Positions 7,026 through 13,031 of a DNA stretch of 13,031 bases are shown one piece after another. The DNA comes from Peptostreptococcaceae bacterium (GTDB lineage: Bacteria > Bacillota_A > Clostridia > Peptostreptococcales > Acidaminobacteraceae), in contig JABXKX010000506.1 of NCBI GenBank assembly GCA_013619035.1, forward strand, positions 1 to 13,031. Direction: 5' to 3'. The position numbers and the translations under genes are program-made. The notes beneath the pieces were generated by a model. That model saw nothing but the letters and a program-made list of their open reading frames with translations, was not told the DNA's origin and made no database searches. Each line of letters begins with the position of its first letter. Position 1 is the stretch's first letter.

Positions 7026-7040
7026 TGTCGGTTGCCGATA
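7026..7040. promoter_or_regulatory. Operator 1 of the PadR operon
   Basis: TGTCGGTTGCCGATA is a dyad (TCGG-TTG-CCGA core) lying just downstream of the predicted transcription start and 13 bases upstream of the padR ATG. It is the near-exact partner of the site at 7062-7076; the centres are 36 bp apart. The GC-rich core stands out in AT-rich surroundings. Confidence 0.65.
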
Positions 7041-7057
7041 TATCGCTTTGTGACATA

Positions 7058-7086
7058 AGTATATCGGTTGCCGACATAAAAGTCAA
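7058..7086 (-). promoter_or_regulatory. Promoter of the padR-DUF2812 operon
   Basis: Read on the minus strand, TTGACT (7086-7081) and TATACT (7063-7058) are separated by exactly 17 bases, a strong sigma-A-type promoter. Transcription should start near 7051. The spacer is occupied almost entirely by the second palindrome, so repressor binding would exclude RNA polymerase. Confidence 0.8.
7062..7076. promoter_or_regulatory. Operator 2 of the PadR operon, inside the promoter
   Basis: TATCGGTTGCCGACA has the same dyad core, TCGG-TTG-CCGA, as the site at 7026-7040, with flanks TGT/TAT and ATA/ACA exchanged. It lies between the -35 and -10 boxes of the padR promoter and overlaps the -10 by two bases. 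Confidence 0.7.
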
Positions 7087-7188
7087 ATTGAATATAATAA
7101 AAAGTATTCTAAAGGTTAAAAATATATAGAGTGAGTGATTTTGAAGGTTGTCTGACATGCCTTGATTGCTGTAAAAACAACCTATAAA

Positions 7189-7210
7189 GAGATGACATCT
7201 CAAAATGAGG
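7189..7210. repeat. Overlapping palindromes related to the site near position 57
   Basis: GAGATG-A-CATCTC (7189-7201) is a perfect 13-bp dyad. It overlaps TCTCA-AAA-TGAGG (7198-7210), which matches the TCTCA-nAA-TGAGA sites at 7-19 and 57-69 except for the final base. It lies between the padR promoter and the terminator of the ABC-F gene. Function is unknown. Confidence 0.35.
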
Positions 7211-7231
7211 AAGATCATATGTAAATATAAT

Positions 7232-7266
7232 AAAAAAACAGACCCATTTTTAAGAATGGATCTGTT
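7232..7266 (-). terminator. Intrinsic terminator of the ABC-F gene
   Basis: On the minus strand the arms 7266-7255 and 7248-7237 pair (AACAGA/TCTGTT and CCATT/AATGG with one A-C mismatch) over a 6-nt loop, followed by a run of T (A's at 7232-7238 on the plus strand). It lies 26 bases past the ABC-F stop codon. Confidence 0.75.
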
Positions 7267-7291
7267 GATTATTTATTTGAGATCGTTTTAA

Positions 7292-8848
7292 TTAAAATAT
7301 TTTAGTAGTCCATTCTTCAAGATTCCATACATCTGTAACGATATCTTGATAGAATTCAGGTTCGTGACTGATTAACAGGATACTACCACGATATTCTTTT
7401 AAAGCTCTTTTTAATTCTTCTTTAGCATCAACATCCAAATGGTTAGTCGGCTCATCTAGAACCAAAACATTTGAGTCTTGATTGATTAACTTACAAAGTC
7501 TTACCTTTGCTTGTTCACCACCACTTAATACCACAATTTTTGATTCGATGTGTTTGGTTGTTAAACCACATTTAGCAAGAGCTGCTCTTACTTCAAATTG
7601 CGTATAAGAAGGGAAGGTTTGCCATATTTCGTCAATACAGCTATTGTAGTTGGCTTCTTTTATTTCTTGTTCAAAGTAACCCATATCTAATTTCATACCT
7701 TTATCAACTTCGCCTGAAAGAGGTTTAAGCTCACCCATAAGACTTTTTAATAAAGTTGTTTTACCAACACCGTTAGCGCCAACTAAGGCAACTTTCTGAC
7801 CACGTTCCATAATAAGGTTTAGTGGTTTTGATAAGGATTCCGTATAACCAATTACCAAATCTTTGGCTTCGAAGATTAACTTACCAGGTGTTTTACCATA
7901 TTGGAAATGAAACTCTGGTTTTGGTTTTTCTTTAGAAAGTTCAATTCGGTCCATCTTATCTAATTTCTTTTGACGAGACATCGCCATATTTCTAGTGGCA
8001 ACACGTGCTTTATTTCTAGCCACAAAGTCTTCTAACTTGTTGATTTCTTGTTGTTGTTTTTTATAAGCAGATTCTAATTGCTGTTTTTTCATTCCATAAA
8101 CTGACATGAAGTCTTCGTAGTTACCCACATAACGATTCAGTTCTTGATTCTCCATATGATAAACCAAGTTGATGACTTCGTCTAAAAATGGTATATCATG
8201 TGATATTAAAATAAAGGCATTTTCATAATTTTGTAGATATCTTTTTAACCAGATGATATGAACCTCATCCAAGAAGTTTGTTGGCTCATCCAGTAACAGA
8301 ATATCTGGTTTTTCTAGTAGTAATTTAGCCATCAACACTTTGGTTCTTTGACCACCACTTAAATCATGAACTGATTTTTCTAGACCAACATCTGTTAATC
8401 CCAATCCTTTTGCGATTTCTTCAACTTTTGAATCGATGATATAGAAGTCATTATTGGTAAGAATATCTTGTATCGTCCCAACTTCTTCCATCATTTCATC
8501 CAATTCATCAGGTGTTGCTTCACCCATTTTATCGTATAGTCGTTGTGTTTCTTCTTCTAAATCAAATAAGTATTTAAAGGCCGTTCTTAAAACGTCTCTA
8601 ATACTCATTGAAGCATCTAATGTTGTATGTTGATCTAAATAACCAACTCTTACATGTTTTGACCAAAGAACTGTACCGTCATCTGGTTCTAAACTGTCTG
8701 TAATAATGTTCATAAAGGTAGATTTACCTTCACCGTTTGCTCCAATTAAACCGATGTGTTCACCTTTTAATAATCTAAATGAAACATTGTTAAATATTGC
8801 TCTGTCACCAAATCCGTGACTCAAATTCTTTACCGTTAATATACTCAT
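7292..8848 (-). CDS. ABC-F family ATPase (ribosome-associated)
   Basis: This 518-residue soluble protein has two ABC domains and no membrane segments, as in ABC-F factors that bind the ribosomal E site. Domain 1 has Walker A GANGEGKST (36-44), signature LSGGQ (163-167), Walker B DEPTNFLD (177-184) and H207. Domain 2 has GANGVGKTT (357-365), LSGGEQ (441-446), DEPTNHLD (465-472) and H495. Between them is a charged helical linker with many Lys and Gln (about 250-310), the P-site tRNA interaction motif region. The frame is open to 8998, but MSILTVKNLS at 8848 is the family N-terminus and follows AAGGA with good spacing. Antibiotic-resistance ABC-F genes often have long attenuator leaders; this leader is only about 25 nt, which favours a general translation factor, though resistance cannot be excluded. 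Confidence 0.88.
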   Translation of the reverse strand: MSILTVKNLSHGFGDRAIFNNVSFRLLKGEHIGLIGANGEGKSTFMNIITDSLEPDDGTVLWSKHVRVGYLDQHTTLDASMSIRDVLRTAFKYLFDLEEETQRLYDKMGEATPDELDEMMEEVGTIQDILTNNDFYIIDSKVEEIAKGLGLTDVGLEKSVHDLSGGQRTKVLMAKLLLEKPDILLLDEPTNFLDEVHIIWLKRYLQNYENAFILISHDIPFLDEVINLVYHMENQELNRYVGNYEDFMSVYGMKKQQLESAYKKQQQEINKLEDFVARNKARVATRNMAMSRQKKLDKMDRIELSKEKPKPEFHFQYGKTPGKLIFEAKDLVIGYTESLSKPLNLIMERGQKVALVGANGVGKTTLLKSLMGELKPLSGEVDKGMKLDMGYFEQEIKEANYNSCIDEIWQTFPSYTQFEVRAALAKCGLTTKHIESKIVVLSGGEQAKVRLCKLINQDSNVLVLDEPTNHLDVDAKEELKRALKEYRGSILLISHEPEFYQDIVTDVWNLEEWTTKIF

Positions 8849-8879
8849 AATCTCATCCTTTTCTATACAATCAAATATG

Positions 8880-8908
8880 ATTATATAATAGTTTAGACCT
8901 ACATTCAA
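8880..8908 (-). promoter_or_regulatory. Promoter of the ABC-F gene
   Basis: On the minus strand TTGAAT (8908-8903) and a perfect TATAAT (8885-8880) are spaced by 17 bases. The start would fall near 8873, giving a short leader before the ATG at 8848. Confidence 0.75.
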
Positions 8909-9019
8909 TAACTCTTTAGAAATTGTTGCTGACGATAATGAATTCAAGTGTAATCGGCATATGATTATAGTGTTAATAATGTATAATAAAGGGAGCATAT
9001 AAACAGATAGGAGTAGAAG

Positions 9020-9790
9020 ATGGAATATAAATTAATTAATAAAGAAGCATGGGATAAATTAGTAGAAACTAATGATATATGGACACAGGCTGTTTCAAGT
9101 GAGGCTGTTGAGTCAGCTAGAAAAGGTGATTGGTCAATCGTTTTAACACCTAAAAAACCAATTCCTAGAAAGTGGTTTCCAAAACAGATGAACGGTTTGA
9201 AAATATTATGTTTGGCTTCAGGTGGTGGACAGCAAGGTCCGATACTTGCAGCTTCCGGTGCAGATGTAACCGTACTGGATTATTCACCAAAACAATTGGA
9301 TCAAGATAAAATGGTGGCAGTGCGTGATGGTTTAAAGATTACTACAGTTCAAGGTGATATGAGTGATTTAAGCCGTTTTGACAATGAAACCTTTGATATG
9401 ATTGTACACCCATGGTCAAATTGTTTTGTTGCTTCAGTTTTACCTGTATGGCAAGAAGCCTTTAGAGTTTTAAAACATGGTGGCTGTTTACTTGCTGGAT
9501 TTGGTAATCCAATAGAGTATATCTTTGATTTAGAAGCTTTAGAAAAAGGTGAGTTGGTAGTAAGACATTCAATTCCTTATTCTGATTTAACCAGTTTACC
9601 TGAAGAAGAGTTAAAGAGATTGGTTGTAGATCCTGGTGAACCAATATGTTTTGGACATTCATTAGAAGATCAAATAAAGGGACAGTTAGATGCTGGTTTT
9701 CTTATCTCAGGTTTTTATGAAGATGAATCAGGAAGCACTTTAAATCAGTTTATAAATACAGGGATAGCAACCAAAGCTATAAAACTCTAA
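9020..9790 (+). CDS. Class I SAM-dependent methyltransferase
   Basis: This 256-residue cytoplasmic protein has the Rossmann methyltransferase core. Motif I is KILCLASGGGQQGPILAASG (residues 61-80), followed by the acidic end of strand 2, VTVLDYSPKQLDQ (83-95). Motif II-like VQGDMSDL comes next, with FDMIVHPWSNCFV as strand 4 and FRVLKHGGCLLAGF as motif III. The substrate is unknown; the pattern is that of small-molecule methyltransferases common in Firmicutes. AGGAG lies six bases before the ATG. TATAAT at 8982-8987 may be the -10 box, but no good -35 is visible. It is divergent from the ABC-F gene and appears to be transcribed alone. Confidence 0.85.
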   Translation: MEYKLINKEAWDKLVETNDIWTQAVSSEAVESARKGDWSIVLTPKKPIPRKWFPKQMNGLKILCLASGGGQQGPILAASGADVTVLDYSPKQLDQDKMVAVRDGLKITTVQGDMSDLSRFDNETFDMIVHPWSNCFVASVLPVWQEAFRVLKHGGCLLAGFGNPIEYIFDLEALEKGELVVRHSIPYSDLTSLPEEELKRLVVDPGEPICFGHSLEDQIKGQLDAGFLISGFYEDESGSTLNQFINTGIATKAIKL

Positions 9791-9841
9791 TAGCTTCCTT
9801 ATATAATAAGAAGAGATTTGTTTTTACCTTATAATAGAATA

Positions 9842-9870
9842 TTGATGAAGTATTGGAATTGTGTTATTAT
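9842..9870 (+). promoter_or_regulatory. Promoter of the YebC-family gene
   Basis: TTGATG (9842-9847) and TATTAT (9865-9870) are spaced by 17 bases. The predicted start near 9877 leaves a leader of about 30 nt, including the AGGAGA ribosome site at 9895-9900. Confidence 0.7.
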
Positions 9871-9907
9871 AGGAAAGTAAGAAATTTTAATTTTAGGAGA
9901 AGAATAT

Positions 9908-10636
9908 ATGGGTAGAATTGGTACTATTGTAAAACAAAAAGGTAAGATGGATGCTAAAAGAGGGAAGATCTTTACTAAGATCGGCCGTTATATCATGGTT
10001 GCTGCAAGAGAAGGTGGCGGAGAACCTGATTATAATGCATCATTAAAAGCTGCAATTGATAAGGCAAAAGCTGCAAATATGCCAAAAGAGAATATTGAAA
10101 GAGCCATTAAAAAGGGTACTGGAGATTCAGATGGTGCAGTTTTTACAGAGATAACTTATGAAGGTTATGGTCCAGGTGGTATTGCTGTACTTGTTGAATG
10201 TTTATCTGATAACCTCAATAGAACAGCTCCAAATGTTAGATCTTACTTTGTAAAAGGTAATGGTAACCTTGGAACAACAGGTTGTGTATCGTTTATGTTT
10301 GATCATAAAGGTGTTTTAGTAATCGACAGAGATGAAGATATCACTGTGGATGAAGAAGAACTAGAAATGCTTGTTATTGAAGCGGGTGGAGAAGATTTCG
10401 TAGTAGAAGATACACACTTTGAAATCATCACAGCAATCGAAGATTTTGGTGCTGTAAGAGATGCTCTAGCAGAAGCTGGACATGATTTCTCTATGGCAGA
10501 ACTAAGATACTTACCTCAAACAATGACTGAGTTAACAGCATCAGGAGATGTTAAAGCAATGAACAAGTTAATTGATCTTCTTGAAGAAGATGACGATGTT
10601 CAGAATGTTTATCACAACTATTCAGAGGTTGAATAA
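9908..10636 (+). CDS. yebC: YebC/PmpR family protein (translation or transcription factor)
   Basis: This 242-residue cytoplasmic protein has the complete YebC fold: DAKRGKIFTKIGR (residues 15-27), AAREGGGEPDYN, ANMPKENIERAIKKGTG (57-73), EITYEGYGPGGIAVLVE, NRTAPNVRSYF and the acidic C-terminal domain. Family members were first described as DNA-binding regulators and more recently as factors that ease ribosome stalling at proline-rich stretches. The usual N-terminal GHSKW motif is replaced by MGRIGTIVKQKGK, while the rest is YebC-like rather than YeeN-like. The start is fixed by AGGAGA eight bases ahead. It stands alone, with its own promoter and a strong terminator. Confidence 0.92.
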   Translation: MGRIGTIVKQKGKMDAKRGKIFTKIGRYIMVAAREGGGEPDYNASLKAAIDKAKAANMPKENIERAIKKGTGDSDGAVFTEITYEGYGPGGIAVLVECLSDNLNRTAPNVRSYFVKGNGNLGTTGCVSFMFDHKGVLVIDRDEDITVDEEELEMLVIEAGGEDFVVEDTHFEIITAIEDFGAVRDALAEAGHDFSMAELRYLPQTMTELTASGDVKAMNKLIDLLEEDDDVQNVYHNYSEVE

Positions 10637-10645
10637 GTTATAAAT

Positions 10646-10694
10646 ACTAGTTTGTGACGATTTTAGTACTATCTATATATCGCAATTAACTAGT
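10646..10694. repeat. Imperfect inverted repeat after yebC
   Basis: ACTAGTT (10646-10652) pairs with AACTAGT (10688-10694), and inside a 5x5 internal loop CGAT (10658-10661) pairs with ATCG (10679-10682). The apex carries the dyad TAGTACTA. There is no T tract, so it is not itself a terminator. It precedes the yebC terminator and its function is unknown. Confidence 0.35.
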
Positions 10695-10711
10695 TGAATT
10701 AAAGTAAATCT

Positions 10712-10769
10712 AACGCTTTTATTTATTATTGTTTATTAACATAAACAATGTGAATGGAAGCGTTTTTTT
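10712..10769 (+). terminator. Long intrinsic terminator of yebC
   Basis: AACGCTT (10712-10718) pairs with AAGCGTT (10758-10764). Inside, ATTGTTTAT and ATAAACAAT form a perfect 9-bp upper stem with loop TAAC, giving a long interrupted stem of about 24 bases per arm. A seven-T run follows. It lies 75 bases after the stop. Confidence 0.85.
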
Positions 10770-11012
10770 CATGTTGAGCAGTCGTTACCACTAGAAAATC
10801 AAGAGTCATTATTCAAATCATATGTTACAAAGAATGAATGTTCATTGTATTAAACATCATTGTGAACACTAAATACTTTTGCTTTTGCTGATTTTATTTC
10901 ATATGTGCTAATAAAGTATAACTTTTAGGGATCGAATTGGAAAATATAGATGCAACATAGTATGTATTTACAGGTATAAATGTAACTTGATCTCGTTAGT
11001 ATGAAGGAAAAT

Positions 11013-11126
11013 ATGAAAATTATGTATACTTCTTATGAGGCTATGACAAATTCTGATTTATCGGGGACGAGAAAAGCTTTACTAATATATTTGATTTGCG
11101 GAATACTATCTTTGCATGATGAGTAG
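11013..11126 (+). CDS. Possible small ORF, 37 codons
   Basis: ATG at 11013 follows AAGGA at 11004-11008 and opens a 37-residue frame (MKIMYTSYEAMTNSDLSGTR and onward) ending in a hydrophobic LLIYLICGILSL segment and HDE. It may be a small one-helix membrane peptide or the leftover N-terminus of a lost gene. The family is not recognised and the frame length is within chance for this composition. Confidence 0.2.
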   Translation: MKIMYTSYEAMTNSDLSGTRKALLIYLICGILSLHDE

Positions 11127-11279
11127 ATTATTCCAGGTTGGTATAGGATTCTGTTTTACATTATGAGTTGAGGGTATAAATTATAGTTTGAAAATGGATG
11201 GTTTGGGGTATAAATGAGTTAAAGATATTAGAGAAGTGAAACCATTAATTAGTACTACGCAAAGTCAGAATCAAAGTTA

Positions 11280-11325
11280 CCGTGATAGCACGGATGACAG
11301 CTGTCACGTTTTTGTGGCAGCTTTT
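11280..11325 (+). promoter_or_regulatory. Attenuator-like hairpin set (terminator/antiterminator)
   Basis: AGCTGTCAC (11299-11307) and GTGGCAGCT (11314-11322) form a 9-bp hairpin with a GTTTTT loop and a T-rich exit, a fair terminator. The left arm can instead pair upstream: CGTGATAGC (11281-11289) and GCTGTCACG (11300-11308) make a 9-bp antiterminator with one U-G pair. A third option is CCGTG (11280-11284) with CACGG (11289-11293) over ATAG. These options exclude one another. No known riboswitch class fits convincingly, and the next plausible gene starts about 380 bases on. Confidence 0.4.
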
Positions 11326-11472
11326 AATTTTTATTAGTTTTGATTTATATCATGATTTAAGAAGTCTTTGTGTAGTTTCGTCATCAAAAAGGTGGCGATT
11401 AATGGAAAAGTTATTGTTTCATGCTAGTTCTCTTATAGCGTTCTCGAGATCTAGTAAATCACTTCCTCGACT

Positions 11473-11655
11473 ATGGTGATTGTAATAATAGAATTACTTG
11501 GCGATTATGGTATTTCCAGTAAATAAACCTCTACATGGTAGACTTTATGTGTTATGGAGGAGTCAGTATGGATACATGACAGCGATTATCCATATTCAGA
11601 GGAATATCCAGCAATGGTTAGTAGGAATGAAACACTATTACTAGGTGCTAGGTGA
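11473..11655 (+). pseudogene. Stop-interrupted coding-like frame, family unknown
   Basis: One frame reads MVIVIIELLGDYGISSK, then TAA (11524) and TAG (11539), then TLCV, and from the ATG at 11554 MEESVWIHDSDYPYSEEYP and about 14 more residues to a TGA at 11653. Composition is protein-like, but there is no ribosome site and two stops interrupt it. Its W-acidic-aromatic-Y-Y pattern resembles the fragment at 12669-12827, so both may be remains of related genes. The family is not recognised. Confidence 0.3.
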
Positions 11656-11708
11656 GTGCTTGGAATAGAAGTGACAAAAGAGTATTTGATAAGAATGGAG
11701 TGAGTATA

Positions 11709-12494
11709 ATGAGGAAGTTATCTGTTTTAATGATATTGATATTTGTAATATCAGCTATTCTATCAACTTCATTTTCGGAGAGTGGGCCGATAGATCAGGA
11801 AAAGTATTTAAGTAATATAAACTTAAGAAAAGCGATTGCTTATGTCGTCGATAGAGAAGCACTTATAAGTAGTCTTTCAGACTTTGATTTTGATTTATTG
11901 CCAGTGAACTATTTTGTACCTGAAGGTTTTTATTCAGTAGAAGGTATAGATTTCAGGGATTATGATTCAAATGTAGGTTATAGTTACAATACTGAGAAGG
12001 CGATTGAGGAATGGGAGAATGCTAAGGAGAAACTAGGTGTAGATACGTTAATATTGACATATTATTGTCCAGATACTCCAGCTCATGCAGCTTTTTCAAA
12101 AGTAATTAAAAAGCAAATACAAGATGTTTTAGTTGGTTTAACTATAGATGTACGTCCAGTTCCTGTTCCAGAGCTATTAGAGATTGGTGATAGTGGAACC
12201 TATGATATGTTGATAATAGGCTGGAGTACTGATTATCCTAATAATCCTGATCCAACTGATTTTCTAAATGTTTTTGGTGAATTTGGTGGCAATTGGGGAA
12301 ATTACTACTGTCAAAAATATACTAAGTTGCTTGAGTCGGCTGAAACTGAATCTAACTTGATGAAAAGAATGAGGACATTGCGTAAAGCTGAAAGCGTTAT
12401 GCTAAAAGATGTGGCAATTGTCCCAATATTTGAGTGGGATCAATATGACATTGTGTACTATCTTAGTATGAGTATACAAGGCGATGTAGAGTAA
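11709..12494 (+). CDS. Short secreted protein equal to the C-terminal half of an OppA-type peptide-binding protein
   Basis: This 261-residue protein begins with a signal peptide (MRK followed by a hydrophobic stretch, residues 4-20). It goes straight into the middle of the SBP_bac_5 fold: LSNINLRKAIAYVVDREALI (34-53), FVPEGFY, EWENAKEKLGVDTLILTYY, KVIKKQIQDVLVGLTIDVRP, then DMLIIGWSTDYPNNPDPTDFL (166-186) and the C-terminal FEWDQYDIVYYL. Full OppA/DppA proteins are about 520-600 residues; the N-terminal lobe of roughly 270 residues is missing and no lipobox cysteine follows the signal peptide. It cannot form a normal two-lobed peptide clamp, so it is an in-frame deletion derivative or a repurposed half-domain. 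GGAG at 11697-11700 supports the ATG at 11709; a GTG at 11652 is less likely. No permease or ATPase gene is nearby. Confidence 0.7.
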   Translation: MRKLSVLMILIFVISAILSTSFSESGPIDQEKYLSNINLRKAIAYVVDREALISSLSDFDFDLLPVNYFVPEGFYSVEGIDFRDYDSNVGYSYNTEKAIEEWENAKEKLGVDTLILTYYCPDTPAHAAFSKVIKKQIQDVLVGLTIDVRPVPVPELLEIGDSGTYDMLIIGWSTDYPNNPDPTDFLNVFGEFGGNWGNYYCQKYTKLLESAETESNLMKRMRTLRKAESVMLKDVAIVPIFEWDQYDIVYYLSMSIQGDVE

Positions 12495-12668
12495 TACTAG
12501 TACAAATTCCGAATAGAATGAAGTGGTTGGGAGTTATTATAAGTTTTTAGTAGATGTTTCCTGGCATTGAAATATTGTATTTCGGTATTAGATAGATACT
12601 ATTATCTTCTGGATAAATATCAGCGATTACTGTGAGTATGATGATAAACAATAACAGTAAGCTTGCAA

Positions 12669-12827
12669 GAAGATGATTATTTGATCATCCTTTGTTTTGA
12701 AGAATATTATGGAGTTCATGTTGTTCTTTGGGATAAGAATAAAGAATTCTCATATCCAGGTGGATATGAGAATATCAATGAGTTAGGACTATACGTTAAG
12801 CGAATAAACCAGGAAATATTGATGTAG
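12669..12827 (+). pseudogene. Coding-like fragment of 52 codons without a start
   Basis: The frame is open from 12648 and reads protein-like from 12669 (EDDYLIILCFEEYYGVHVVL, then WDKNKEFSYPGGYENINELG, then LYVKRINQEILM) to TAG TAG at 12825. No ATG with a ribosome site precedes it; only a TTG at 12663 lacking a Shine-Dalgarno. It looks like the C-terminal end of a small protein whose start has been lost by frameshift. The family is not recognised. Confidence 0.4.
12746..12773. repeat. Perfect 12-bp hairpin inside the 52-codon fragment
   Basis: ATTCTCATATCC (12746-12757) and GGATATGAGAAT (12762-12773) are perfectly complementary with loop AGGT. No T tract follows, so it is not an ordinary terminator. 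It lies within the open frame at 12669-12827. Confidence 0.6.
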
Positions 12828-12893
12828 TAGTCTTGGATTGTAATAAGCCAATAATTATGTTATAAATATCCCTACAAATTGAAAGAAATCTTG

Positions 12894-12920
12894 GAGTCAG
12901 CAATTATTGTTGGCTCTTTT
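12894..12920 (+). terminator. Isolated intrinsic terminator
   Basis: GAGTCAGCAA (12894-12903) pairs with TTGTTGGCTC (12907-12916), ten pairs including two G-U, over a TTA loop, followed by four Ts. No intact gene precedes it, so it may have belonged to the broken gene at 12518-12827. Confidence 0.65.
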
Positions 12921-12935
12921 AAATATTCTGATTTG

Positions 12936-13031
12936 GTGCGACTAGCACTTGATATATAAGTTCAAGGCATATCTCAGGCTGTCTAAGCTTAGGCCTTTGG
13001 ACTATCCCAACCATATGGGATAACTCTACTC
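12936..13031 (+). ncRNA. Structured edge sequence, possible 5' end of a group II intron (partial)
   Basis: GTGCGAC at 12936-12942 fits the GUGYG start of group II introns. What follows is rich in short hairpins: CTTGA/TCAAG (about 12948-12966), GTCTA-AGCT-TAGGC (12981-12994), and TATCCCA/TGGGATA (13003-13009 with 13016-13022). It has no open frame. Its position just after a terminator hairpin is the habit of class C introns, although those normally sit directly at the T run, not 15 bases beyond. The catalytic domain V and any reverse transcriptase would lie beyond the window, so this is a suggestion only. Confidence 0.25.

Larger units (their letters stand above)
10770..11708. other. Gene-poor stretch with only fragments
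   Basis: No full-length gene is recognisable on either strand. The stretch is AT-rich, with frequent stops in all frames. It holds a doubtful 37-codon frame (11013-11126), a hairpin set resembling an attenuator (11280-11325), and a stop-interrupted coding-like frame (11473-11655). The 9-mer GGTATAAAT occurs three times (10973, 11173, 11207). The open frame at 11282-11479 runs through the hairpins, has no ribosome site and resembles no family I know, so I do not call it. The stretch reads as eroded DNA after the yebC terminator. Confidence 0.6.
12495..13031. other. Gene-poor stretch with coding fragments, a terminator and a structured edge
   Basis: No intact gene is visible. Short coding-like pieces in different frames follow one another: MKWLGVIISF (12518-12550), a 30-codon open frame at 12543-12635 containing FSRCFLALKYCISVLDRYYY, and the fragment at 12669-12827. 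They could be one frameshifted small gene. TTACTGT and ACAGTAA near 12627-12660 can pair around the junction. An isolated terminator and a structured stretch fill the right edge. Confidence 0.5.

Noticed and set aside
6895..7218. 107-codon minus-strand frame across the padR promoter
   Set aside because: It covers the padR promoter and operators in a different frame and has no ribosome site or family likeness.
7292..8998. 50-residue N-terminal extension of the ABC-F protein
   Set aside because: The extension runs through the predicted promoter and -10 box; the family N-terminus and ribosome site mark 8848.
10973..11215. Three copies of GGTATAAAT as a repeat array
   Set aside because: Spacing is irregular (200 and 34 bases), flanks differ, and the 9-mer is AT-rich, so chance is the simplest explanation. 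No CRISPR-like repeat is present anywhere in the window.
11230..11310. c-di-GMP-I (GEMM) riboswitch suggested by ACGCAAAG at about 11254-11261
   Set aside because: The 8-mer and a following hairpin recall GEMM, but the P1b stem with GNRA loop and the closing P1 helix cannot be formed, so the match is probably chance or a relic.
11282..11479. 65-codon open frame on the plus strand
   Set aside because: It has no ribosome site, starts inside the hairpin set and has no family resemblance.

Overview
The window looks like chromosome of an AT-rich, low-GC Gram-positive bacterium, most likely an anaerobic Clostridia-like Firmicute. The grounds are strong AGGAGG-type ribosome binding sites, TTGACA/TATAAT-like promoters, many intrinsic terminators, the standard stop codons, and gene families typical of that group: PadR-DUF2812, ABC-F, a YebC-family protein starting MGRIGT, and a one-domain ammonia-dependent NadE. 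The species cannot be named from the sequence alone.

Layout. (1) 1-1460: a terminator from an upstream gene, a promoter carrying a palindrome in its spacer, and a CyuA/UPF0597 L-cysteine desulfidase with its own terminator. (2) 1476-3319: a tight operon of a VOC/glyoxalase-fold protein, YigZ (IMPACT family) and NadE, closed by a GAAA-loop terminator. (3) 3366-6190: a second operon of an unrecognised 288-residue protein, adenine deaminase, and a hidden 77-codon gene with an in-frame UGA. That gene reads as a SelW/Rdx-type selenoprotein (C9-x-x-U12) and has a SECIS-like hairpin directly after the UGA. A bidirectional terminator separates it from the converging genes. (4) 6188-7086, minus strand: a DUF2812 membrane protein and a PadR regulator under a promoter with two matching palindromic operators. 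(5) 7232-8908, minus strand: an ABC-F ATPase with promoter and terminator. (6) 9020-10769: a SAM-dependent methyltransferase and a YebC-family protein, then a long terminator.

(7) From about 10770 to the right edge, coding density collapses. The only substantial frame is a short secreted protein equal to the C-terminal half of an OppA-type peptide-binding protein behind its own signal peptide. Around it lie broken coding fragments, a hairpin set that looks like a terminator/antiterminator pair, an isolated terminator, and at the edge a structured stretch starting GTGCGAC that could be the 5' end of a group II intron. This part reads as eroding or accessory DNA.

The main discovery is the selenoprotein at 5925-6158. 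A standard gene caller would miss it or cut it because of the UGA, yet it starts inside the adenine deaminase stop codon, keeps the SelW landmarks to its end, and has a hairpin with 11-nt spacing and 17-nt size, matching the minimal E. coli SECIS geometry.
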